Shown: in pieces, positions 1 to 5,064 of the stretch
Layout of the letters: the number at the start of each line of letters is the position of its first letter
Position numbering within the stretch: the first letter of the stretch is position 1
From: Clostridiales bacterium
GTDB taxonomy: Bacteria; Bacillota; Clostridia; Oscillospirales; Oscillospiraceae
NCBI GenBank assembly: GCA_012516225.1
Contig: JAAYWX010000197.1
Span: forward strand, 1-5,064
Direction of reading: 5' to 3'
DNA length: 5,064 nt
The notes under the pieces: generated by a model
Databases searched by the model: none
What the model was told of the DNA's origin: nothing
What the model saw: the letters and a program-made list of their open reading frames with translations, nothing else
Made by a program: the position numbers and the translations under genes

Positions 1-1297
1 AGATAATGCAATAGACATAGCAGGTGAGGTATTCAGCCCGCATTCCGGCAAAAAACTGTCGGATTATCCGGATCGTACACTTGTTTATGGTGTACTTAGA
101 AATTTGGAAGGGAGTATAATTGACCGCTGCCTTTGCACGATCAGCCATGCGCCAAACAGCTATACAGGTGAAAATACCGCAGAATTTCACTGCCATGGAT
201 CTCCGGTAGTTCTGAGGCTTGCCCTCGAAACTTTATTTGAAAGAGGAGCAAGGCAGGCTCTCGCCGGAGAATTTACAAAACGCGCCTTTCTCAACGGACG
301 AATGGACTTGCCTCAGGCGGAATCTGTTATCGACCTCATTGAGGCTGAAACAGAGGAAGCCGCAAAAAATGCGGCGGGACAGCTCGGAGGAGCAATTCTT
401 AAAAAAACAGACGTAATTTACAATAATATAGTTGACATAATATCTCATTATCATGCTGTCCTTGATTATCCGGACGAAGACATTGAAGATTTTGAAATTG
501 AATCATATTCGGAAACTCTGGAAAAGGCGAGAAGGGAACTTAAGCTTCTTCTCAATACTTTTGAGTATGGTAAAATTATGAAAAGCGGGGTCAGAACCGC
601 AATAATTGGGCGTCCCAATGTGGGAAAATCTTCTCTTTTAAATGCATTGCTTGGATTCGAACGGGCTATAGTAACGGATATCCCCGGAACAACGCGAGAT
701 ACAATTGAAGAATCTGTTACCATCGGAAGGATAAAACTTAGGCTTTCCGATACCGCGGGAATTCGCAGCACTGCTGACCCCGTCGAAAAGATAGGAGTTG
801 CAAGGGCAAAAAATGCGGCTGAATCTTCGGAGCTTGCTTTAGCAGTTTTTGATGCGGCGGAAGAACTTTCGCAAGAGGATATGGAAGCGATAAATGCGGC
901 TAAATCTTCCGCCCACAGGATTGCAGTGATAAACAAATGCGATTTGCCAATTAAAATTGATATGGCTGTTATAGAAGAAAACTTCGGAATAGTATGCAAA
1001 GTTTCTGCTATCAGTGGAATGGGACTTGACTCCTTAGCACAAGCGGTGGCTCAAATTTTTCCCCTGCCGACTGCTCCTGCAGGTGAAATACTTACAAATT
1101 CCCGTCATGCGGATGCGGTGAGAAGGGCACTTGCTTCGATTGAAGCGGCAATTTTGGCGATGAAAACCGGAGCAACACCTGATATAGTCCTTACGGAAGC
1201 GGAAAATGCCATTCTTGCTTTGGGCGAGCTTTCCGGCAAAACCGTTAGGGAAGACGTTACCGAACGCATTTTTGAAAGGTTTTGCGTTGGCAAATAG
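1..1297 (+). CDS. mnmE: tRNA uridine-5-carboxymethylaminomethyl(34) synthesis GTPase MnmE (5' partial)
   Basis: The frame is open from position 2 (first full codon) to TAG at 1295-1297, giving 431 visible residues. MnmE is usually about 455-460 aa, so roughly 25 N-terminal residues lie upstream; the TTG at 104 is internal, not the start. With MnmG, MnmE modifies C5 of wobble U34 in certain tRNAs, using GTP, methylene-tetrahydrofolate and FAD (family knowledge). Visible parts in order: the N-terminal folate-binding domain with APNSYTGE and GEFTKRAFLNGRMDL (DNA about 149-325); a helical segment; an inserted G domain with P-loop GRPNVGKSS (608-634), G2 PGTTRDT, G3 DTAG (749-760), G4 NKCD (932-943) and SAIS as G5; then the C-terminal helices ending in the family's signature tail, here FCVGK (FCIGK in many homologues), whose Cys is conserved. 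No frameshift or missing GTPase motif is seen. The usual partner mnmG does not follow. Confidence 0.97.
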   Translation, partial: DNAIDIAGEVFSPHSGKKLSDYPDRTLVYGVLRNLEGSIIDRCLCTISHAPNSYTGENTAEFHCHGSPVVLRLALETLFERGARQALAGEFTKRAFLNGRMDLPQAESVIDLIEAETEEAAKNAAGQLGGAILKKTDVIYNNIVDIISHYHAVLDYPDEDIEDFEIESYSETLEKARRELKLLLNTFEYGKIMKSGVRTAIIGRPNVGKSSLLNALLGFERAIVTDIPGTTRDTIEESVTIGRIKLRLSDTAGIRSTADPVEKIGVARAKNAAESSELALAVFDAAEELSQEDMEAINAAKSSAHRIAVINKCDLPIKIDMAVIEENFGIVCKVSAISGMGLDSLAQAVAQIFPLPTAPAGEILTNSRHADAVRRALASIEAAILAMKTGATPDIVLTEAENAILALGELSGKTVREDVTERIFERFCVGK

Positions 1298-1380
1298 GCT
1301 GACATGTCTGTCTTTCCGTATTTTTAGGGCAAATAATAGGGAACAGATTTGCAAAGCGGATTTATCGTAAAATTATCTAA

Positions 1381-1386
1381 TATAAT
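1381..1386 (+). promoter_or_regulatory. Candidate -10 element for ppdK
   Basis: A perfect TATAAT lies 31 nt before the ppdK ATG in a very A+T-rich spacer, which would place the transcription start near 1392-1394 and give a leader of about 24 nt. The hexamer at the 17-nt spacing (GGATTT, 1358-1363) is a poor -35. An alternative pairing is TTGCAA (1349-1354) with TTATCT (1373-1378), 18 nt apart. No convincing intrinsic terminator separates this from mnmE, so read-through from mnmE is also possible. Confidence 0.4.
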
Positions 1387-1404
1387 TATTACACAAAATA
1401 GGCT

Positions 1405-1412
1405 AAGGAGGT
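1405..1412 (+). promoter_or_regulatory. Ribosome binding site of ppdK
   Basis: AAGGAGGT is a full Shine-Dalgarno match, with 4 nt between it and the ATG at 1417. It fixes the start codon, which also agrees with the N-terminus of C. symbiosum-type PPDK. Confidence 0.9.
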
Positions 1413-1416
1413 ATTT

Positions 1417-4050
1417 ATGAGCAAAAAGTATGTCTACCAGTTTTCTGAAGGCAACGGGGCAATGCGCGAGCTTCTTGGCGGGAAGGGCGCGAATCTTGCC
1501 GAAATGACAAGACTCGGTCTGCCGGTCCCTCAGGGCTTTACTGTAACTACGGAGGCCTGCACGCTTTACTATGAGAATGGGGAACGTATCAGCGAAGAGA
1601 TCCAAAAGCAGATTTTTGATGCCGTAGACGAACTTGAAAGAGTTACGGGAAAGCGTTTTGGCGATACAACTTCTCCAATGCTGGTATCCGTTCGTTCTGG
1701 AGCAAGGGTTTCGATGCCGGGAATGATGGACACAGTCTTAAATCTTGGAATAAATGACGATGTTGCGGAATCGCTCACGCAGCTTACCGGAAATCCGCGT
1801 TTTGTATATGACAGCTACCGCAGATTTATACAGATGTTTTCGGACGTTGTTCTGGGGCTTCCCAAAAACTCTTTTGAAGCCGAGATTGCAAAGCTCAAAG
1901 AGAGAAAGGGCGTAACATATGACTCCGAGCTTGATACCGATGACATGAAATTCCTTGTGGGGCGTTTTAAGGAAATATATAAAGAGCTTACAAACTCAGA
2001 ATTTCCGACCGACCCCAAAATACAGCTTATAGAGGCAGTAAAAGCGGTGTTCAGAAGCTGGAATACTCCGAGGGCGATTTCTTACAGACGTTTAAACGAT
2101 ATACCTTCATGGTGGGGTACCGCTGTTAATGTTCAGTCTATGGTTTTCGGCAATATGGGGAACGATTCCGGAACAGGCGTCGCCTTCTCGCGCGATCCGG
2201 CCACTGGTGAAAATAAGCTTTACGGCGAGTTCCTCATGAATGCTCAAGGTGAAGACGGTGTTGCCGGAATAAGGACTCCTATGCCTATTGAAAGTCTTAA
2301 AGAAGTAAGCCAGTCCGCATATGAAGAATTTGCAGCCCTTGCAAAAAAACTTGAAATGCACTTTAAAGATATGCAGGATATGGAGTTTACCATAGAAAAG
2401 GGCAAACTTTATATGCTTCAGACAAGAAACGGGAAACGTACGGCACAGGCGGCTTTGAAAATTGCGGTAGATATGGTTTTAGAGGGGTTACTTACAAAGG
2501 AAGAGGCTCTCCTGAAAATTGATCCTAAGCAGCTGGATAGCCTTCTCCATGCGCGCTTTGACGAAACCGCACTCAAAGAAAACAAACCTGTGGGGACAGG
2601 TCTGGCGGCAAGCCCCGGCGCAGCTTGCGGACGCATTGTCTTTACCGCGGATAAAGCGGTTGAAGAAGCCAAGAACGGTCCTGTTCTTCTTGTCCGAAAT
2701 GAAACCAGTCCGGAGGATATCGAAGGAATGGCGGTTGTTCAGGGAATCCTTACGGCGACGGGCGGCAGAACAAGTCATGCAGCCGTGGTTGCCAGAGGAA
2801 TGGGGGTTTGCTGTGTCGCAGGATGTTCCGCGATAAATATAAATGAAGAACAGGGATATCTTACAGTAGGGAACAACAGAGTCTGCGAAGGCGAATTCAT
2901 TTCTATTGACGGCAATACGGGTAATGTATATATCGGACAAATTAAAATGGTTGAAGCCACTATTACCGGTGATTTCGCAACGGTCATGTCATGGGCTGAC
3001 GAGGTCAGAACCATGCGCGTAAGGGCAAATGCCGATACGCCGCGAGATGCTGAAGCCGCATTAAAGTTCGGTGCGGAGGGAATAGGACTTACCCGTACCG
3101 AGCATATGTTTTTCCAAGCAGAGCGTATTTCGGTAGTACGTCAGATGATTCTTTCGGAAACGACAGAGCAGCGTCAGAAAGCTCTTGATAAGTTGCTTCC
3201 CATGCAAAAAAGCGATTTTGTAGGAATATACAAAGTTATGCGCGATAGGCCTGTTACAATACGCCTTCTTGACCCGCCGCTCCATGAGTTTTTGCCGAAT
3301 GATGAAGATGAGATAAGAAATCTTGCTTCCGAGATGGGCGTAGATTATGAAAAATTGTCAGCAAGGGCCGCAAGCCTACATGAAATTAACCCTATGATGG
3401 GTCACAGAGGCTGCAGGCTTTCGATTACCTATCCTGAAATTACAAGAATGCAGACAAGGGCAATAATCGAAGCTGCAATCGAAGTTAGCCGCGAAATCGG
3501 CATTTCAATTGTTCCGGAGATCATGATTCCGCTTACGGTGGACGGAAAGGAACTTGCATTTGTCAGAGAAATTGTTGTTTCGACAGCAGATGAAATTATT
3601 GCGGAAAGCGGCATTAGTATGCACTATGAAGTCGGGACAATGATAGAAACCCCAAGAGCGGCAGTTCTTGCGGATAAAATAGCTCAGTATGCTGATTTCT
3701 TCAGCTTCGGTACAAACGACCTCACACAGATGACGTTTGGATTTTCCCGTGACGATGCAGGAAAATTCATTCCGGAATATCTTTCAAGGAATATTTTTGA
3801 AAAGGATCCGTTTGAACGGCTTGATTCGGACGGCGTCGGCAGACTGGTTAAATCCGCCTGCGAAGCTGGAAGAAACACCAATCCCAAAATATCACTCGGT
3901 ATTTGCGGAGAACACGGAGGCGATCCTTCCTCAATTAAATTCCTTCATTCGGCTGGTCTGGATTATGTCAGTTGTTCACCTTACCGAGTTCCGATTGCAC
4001 GCCTTGCAGCTGCCCAAGCGGCCGTAAGCAGCAAAAACCAATCTAAGTGA
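1417..4050 (+). CDS. ppdK: Pyruvate, phosphate dikinase (EC 2.7.9.1)
   Basis: This cytosolic enzyme interconverts ATP + Pi + pyruvate and AMP + PPi + PEP; in fermentative clostridia it can run in the glycolytic direction and save energy via PPi (family knowledge). At 877 aa it is full length (C. symbiosum enzyme about 874). Domains in order: an N-terminal ATP-grasp nucleotide-binding domain (about 1-340) with GGKGANLAEM at 21-30, SVRSGARVSMPG from 91, the D321/E323 pair and R337; a central phosphohistidine domain (about 390-510) with TSHAAVVARGMG at 452-463, His454 being the phosphocarrier; and a C-terminal PEP/pyruvate TIM barrel (about 530-877) with R560, R616, E744, N767-D768 and the proton donor Cys830 in GICGEHGGDP. 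Thr452, two residues before the His, matches the position phosphorylated in plant PPDK by the PDRP regulator. The residue before TSH is Arg451, where I recall Met in C. symbiosum. It ends at TGA (4048-4050), with its own promoter and RBS upstream. Confidence 0.98.
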   Translation: MSKKYVYQFSEGNGAMRELLGGKGANLAEMTRLGLPVPQGFTVTTEACTLYYENGERISEEIQKQIFDAVDELERVTGKRFGDTTSPMLVSVRSGARVSMPGMMDTVLNLGINDDVAESLTQLTGNPRFVYDSYRRFIQMFSDVVLGLPKNSFEAEIAKLKERKGVTYDSELDTDDMKFLVGRFKEIYKELTNSEFPTDPKIQLIEAVKAVFRSWNTPRAISYRRLNDIPSWWGTAVNVQSMVFGNMGNDSGTGVAFSRDPATGENKLYGEFLMNAQGEDGVAGIRTPMPIESLKEVSQSAYEEFAALAKKLEMHFKDMQDMEFTIEKGKLYMLQTRNGKRTAQAALKIAVDMVLEGLLTKEEALLKIDPKQLDSLLHARFDETALKENKPVGTGLAASPGAACGRIVFTADKAVEEAKNGPVLLVRNETSPEDIEGMAVVQGILTATGGRTSHAAVVARGMGVCCVAGCSAININEEQGYLTVGNNRVCEGEFISIDGNTGNVYIGQIKMVEATITGDFATVMSWADEVRTMRVRANADTPRDAEAALKFGAEGIGLTRTEHMFFQAERISVVRQMILSETTEQRQKALDKLLPMQKSDFVGIYKVMRDRPVTIRLLDPPLHEFLPNDEDEIRNLASEMGVDYEKLSARAASLHEINPMMGHRGCRLSITYPEITRMQTRAIIEAAIEVSREIGISIVPEIMIPLTVDGKELAFVREIVVSTADEIIAESGISMHYEVGTMIETPRAAVLADKIAQYADFFSFGTNDLTQMTFGFSRDDAGKFIPEYLSRNIFEKDPFERLDSDGVGRLVKSACEAGRNTNPKISLGICGEHGGDPSSIKFLHSAGLDYVSCSPYRVPIARLAAAQAAVSSKNQSK

Positions 4051-4066
4051 ATTTTATGGAAAAGTT

Positions 4067-4072
4067 TATAAT
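4067..4072 (+). promoter_or_regulatory. Candidate -10 element for the riboswitch transcript
   Basis: TATAAT occurs 17 nt after the ppdK stop codon and would start transcription near 4079, about 8 nt before the first conserved riboswitch bases (AGGGTTCCG at 4087-4095). That geometry suits a stand-alone riboswitch leader. No recognisable -35 or extended -10 accompanies it, so the call rests on the -10 and its placement. Confidence 0.4.
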
Positions 4073-4078
4073 GCTTTA

Positions 4079-4177
4079 AGTTTTATAGGGTTCCGCAGTT
4101 TTTATAAAGCTGGTCTGGACCAAGATAAGACGCACGGGTATCTGTGTACACGGAAGGATAAAAGCCTGGGAGATATT
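4079..4177 (+). ncRNA. Guanidine-I riboswitch aptamer (ykkC-yxkD class, subtype 1)
   Basis: Three conserved blocks of the ykkC RNA occur in the right order. AGGGTTCCG (4087-4095) is followed by a hairpin, 4096-4112, with 7 pairs (one G-U) and a TAT loop. Next is CTGGACCAAGAT (4115-4126), corresponding to the consensus I recall as CUGGUCCGAGAG, followed by a short P3-like hairpin (4132-4135 with 4144-4147). Last come ACACGG (4148-4153) and GGATAAAAGCCTGGGAGA (4156-4173), nearly the canonical 3' core. The small stem around ATAAAAG has A4155-T4167 where G-C is common, a compensatory change that supports real structure. ACACGG and the GGAUAAAAG core point to subtype 1 (guanidine) rather than the ppGpp, PRPP or nucleotide-sensing subtype 2. 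P1 is A+T-rich and hard to draw. The class usually works as a transcriptional ON switch, which the overlapping terminator supports. Confidence 0.88.
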
Positions 4178-4199
4178 TCTAATATCTTCCGGGCTTTTT
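4160..4199 (+). terminator. Riboswitch expression-platform intrinsic terminator
   Basis: Positions 4160-4177 pair with 4181-4198 across a 3-nt TCT loop. There are 18 consecutive pairs, two of them G-U (4170-4188 and 4167-4191), and the outer A-T pairs run into the T tract 4195-4199. The 5' arm contains the aptamer's 3' conserved bases AAAAGCCTGGGAGA, so aptamer and terminator cannot form together: ligand binding should prevent termination and allow read-through into the gene at 4245. Without ligand it would also end transcripts coming from ppdK. Confidence 0.92.
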
Positions 4200-4228
4200 C
4201 TGGTAATTTAAGATTTTTATATATGAAA

Positions 4229-4234
4229 GGGAGG
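4229..4234 (+). promoter_or_regulatory. Ribosome binding site of the NimA-like gene
   Basis: GGGAGG within AAAGGGAGG lies 10 nt before the ATG at 4245, a slightly long spacing. The in-frame ATG at 4257 has only AGGGA 2 nt away, too close to serve, so 4245 is preferred. The site is downstream of the terminator and is not part of the riboswitch fold. Confidence 0.75.
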
Positions 4235-4244
4235 CAATTAAACA

Positions 4245-4730
4245 ATGTTCAGGGAAATGAGAAGAAAAAGACAGATTTTGTCAGAAGAAGACACTATATC
4301 TGTAATGAAAAGATGTACGAACGGCATTCTCGCATGCTTAGGCGATGAAGGTTATCCTTATGCGGTTCCGCTAAGCTATGTGTATTTTAATGATAAAATC
4401 TATTTTCATTCCGCAAAAGCCGGACATAAAATAGATGCCATTTTAAATAATCCAAAAGTATCTTTTGCAGTTGTTGATGAGGATACGGTAATAAGCAAAG
4501 AATATACAACTTATTTCCGCAGTGTTATTGTATTTGGAAAAGCAAGAATTGCAGAAAGTGACGAACGGCTGGAGGCTTTTAAAGCTTTGGTTGAAAAGTA
4601 TTCGGGAGATCAGCCGGAAGAATCCAAAGATAAAGAAATAAGCGGCTGTACACAGGCGTGCATTATAGCAATTGATGTCGATCACATGACCGGAAAAGAA
4701 TCCATTGAATATGCAAGAGCGAAAAGATAA
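4245..4730 (+). CDS. Pyridoxamine 5'-phosphate oxidase-like / NimA-family FMN-binding protein
   Basis: The 161-aa product matches the small split-barrel flavoprotein family that includes NimA (nitroimidazole resistance) and many uncharacterised clostridial proteins. Family-typical features are the N-terminal MFREMRRKRQ; NGILACLGDEGYPYAVPLSYVY at about 26-47, the first barrel strands; KIYFHSAKAGHKIDAI at 51-66 with His55 and His61, the cofactor/active-site region; NPKVSFAVV at 69-77; then YFRSVIVFGKARI at 90-102 and the C-terminal IAIDVDHMTGKES. There is no signal peptide or membrane segment, so it is cytosolic and probably a homodimer binding FMN. Substrate cannot be read from sequence; some relatives reduce nitro groups, and true vitamin B6 oxidase activity is unlikely in this subfamily. 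It is the only gene directly behind the guanidine-I-type riboswitch, with its start 45 nt after the terminator, so it should be induced by the riboswitch ligand. It ends in tandem stops TAA TAA (4728-4733). Confidence 0.9.
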   Translation: MFREMRRKRQILSEEDTISVMKRCTNGILACLGDEGYPYAVPLSYVYFNDKIYFHSAKAGHKIDAILNNPKVSFAVVDEDTVISKEYTTYFRSVIVFGKARIAESDERLEAFKALVEKYSGDQPEESKDKEISGCTQACIIAIDVDHMTGKESIEYARAKR

Positions 4731-4824
4731 TAACTATATTCTATTAAACCCCTCTGCTGATATGGACTGTTACCTGTAAAACAAACAAAGAATAAAAAGT
4801 CCTGTGGTAGAATAGTTTAGATTT

Positions 4825-4878
4825 AGGCGGTATTGCTCCGGATTTCTGAGAGAGTGAGACCGTTTTTCAGATTTTTTT
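4825..4878 (+). terminator. Possible intrinsic terminator, or a short hairpin RNA
   Basis: CGGT (4828-4831) pairs with ACCG (4859-4862). After an A-G mismatch, 4833-4838 pairs with 4852-4857, including two G-U pairs, leaving a 13-nt loop. The hairpin is followed by TTTTT (4863-4867) and ATTTTTTT (4871-4878). It is about 95 nt past the stop codon of the NimA-like gene and would end that transcript. The stem is imperfect, so confidence is moderate. An extended -10-like TGGTAGAAT (4805-4813) sits just before it, so the hairpin could instead belong to its own short transcript. Confidence 0.45.
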
Positions 4879-4937
4879 GATGGGCAGATCGGAAGATTTT
4901 GTGTAAATAGAAAATCCGCATGGTCAAGAAATAAGTT

Positions 4938-5051
4938 TTAATCTTCGCTTTCATAGAACACGATGCTGGATTTGGCCTTGGCAGCCGTTCTGCCCGGCGG
5001 AGGCGCGGTATTCGTAAAACAAATGCCGCTGCCCCGGCGGGAATTAATATT
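4938..5051 (-). pseudogene. Possible remnant: coding-like stretch with a stop but no start
   Basis: On the - strand, 37 sense codons lie between an in-frame TGA (5052-5054) and a terminal TAA (4938-4940). The product includes GICFTNTAPPPGRTAAKAK and ends SSIVFYESED. The composition looks like a protein C-terminus, with few rare codons and GC-ending codons, but there is no ATG, GTG or TTG start and the frame closes just before the window edge. It may be the 3' scrap of a gene broken by a stop or rearrangement. I do not recognise the family. It overlaps a strong palindrome, which could itself produce the coding-like look, so this is tentative. Confidence 0.2.
4993..5041. repeat. G+C-rich interrupted palindrome (long hairpin)
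   Basis: The arms 4993-5012 and 5022-5041 form 18 base pairs (one G-T) with one G-G mismatch (4997/5037), single bulges at A5001 and T5030, and a 9-nt loop (5013-5021). The innermost arms are GCGGTATT and AATGCCGC. It also places CCCGGCGG and CCCCGGCGG as near-direct repeats in the two arms. No T tract follows on either strand, so it is not a classical terminator. It stands out against A+T-rich flanks. It could be a dispersed palindromic repeat, the end of a mobile element, or a structured leader of a gene beyond the window. Confidence 0.55.
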
Positions 5052-5064
5052 TCAAAGATAAATC

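Larger units (their letters stand above)
4731..5064. other. Gene-poor 3' region
   Basis: This stretch of about 330 bases has no ORF with a credible start and ribosome binding site on either strand. The contents I can support are the terminator-like hairpin near 4825-4878, the G+C-rich palindrome at 4993-5041, and the start-less coding-like frame on the - strand. The part from 4731 to about 4820 is A+T-rich, with no clear signal beyond an extended -10-like TGGTAGAAT at 4805-4813. Confidence 0.6.

Noticed and set aside
466..999. Long open frame (177 codons) on the - strand opposite mnmE
   Set aside because: It lies entirely antisense to well-conserved mnmE G-domain sequence and is rich in Ser/Ala/Ile, typical of an antisense shadow; no known domain is visible.
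104..1297. TTG at 104 as the start of mnmE
   Set aside because: The same frame is open upstream to position 2 and encodes conserved MnmE residues there (AGEVFSPHSGKKLSDYPDRT), so the gene begins outside the window.
1300..1326. GACATGTC palindrome followed by TTTTT as an mnmE terminator
   Set aside because: Only about 4 bp can form as a hairpin and the T run is too far away; it is not a credible intrinsic terminator.
1292..1404. 9-nt direct repeat AAATAGGCT at 1292-1300 and 1396-1404
   Set aside because: It is short, A+T-rich, partly inside the end of mnmE and next to the ppdK RBS. It could arise by chance, and no further copies or symmetry are seen.
2519..2836. 105-codon + strand frame inside ppdK
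   Set aside because: It is an out-of-frame shadow of the PPDK phosphohistidine domain region, which is clearly coding in the main frame.
4764..4802. GGACT / AGTCC inverted repeat
   Set aside because: Five pairs across a loop of about 29 nt is too weak to support a functional hairpin.
4823..4954. 43-codon - strand ORF starting MKAKIKTYFLTM
   Set aside because: It has no ribosome binding site and no recognisable similarity, and it runs through the terminator-like hairpin.
4963..5061. 32-codon + strand ORF starting MLDLALAAVLPGGG
   Set aside because: It has no ribosome binding site and lies over the G+C-rich palindrome; its open frame is explained by base composition.

Overview
The window reads as chromosomal DNA of a Gram-positive, clostridia-type anaerobe (Clostridia/Firmicutes). 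This is inferred from strong AAGGAGG-type ribosome binding sites, A+T-rich intergenic DNA, a pyruvate phosphate dikinase close to the Clostridium symbiosum type, and a ykkC-class riboswitch with an intrinsic terminator. All confident genes are on the + strand.

Layout. (1) Positions 1-1297 hold the 3' ~95% of mnmE, the tRNA wobble-uridine modification GTPase; its first codons lie outside the window. (2) Positions 1298-1416 are a short A+T-rich spacer with a likely promoter for the next gene. (3) Positions 1417-4050 hold a complete ppdK (pyruvate, phosphate dikinase, 877 aa) with all three domains and its catalytic residues. (4) Positions 4051-4244 are a leader with a candidate -10 box, a guanidine-I (ykkC subtype 1) riboswitch aptamer and a near-perfect intrinsic terminator that reuses the 3' part of the aptamer. 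(5) Positions 4245-4730 hold a 161-aa FMN-binding split-barrel protein of the pyridoxamine 5'-phosphate oxidase-like/NimA family, placed to be switched on by the riboswitch. (6) Positions 4731-5064 have no confident gene. They contain a terminator-like hairpin, a G+C-rich interrupted palindrome of about 49 nt, and a start-less coding-like stretch on the - strand that may be a gene remnant.

The three genes do not form an obvious pathway. mnmE acts in translation fidelity and ppdK in PEP/pyruvate interconversion. The third gene appears to be its own transcription unit under riboswitch control. The most interesting point is that pairing: a guanidine-type riboswitch in front of a NimA-like flavoprotein, rather than a guanidine exporter or guanidine-degrading enzyme.
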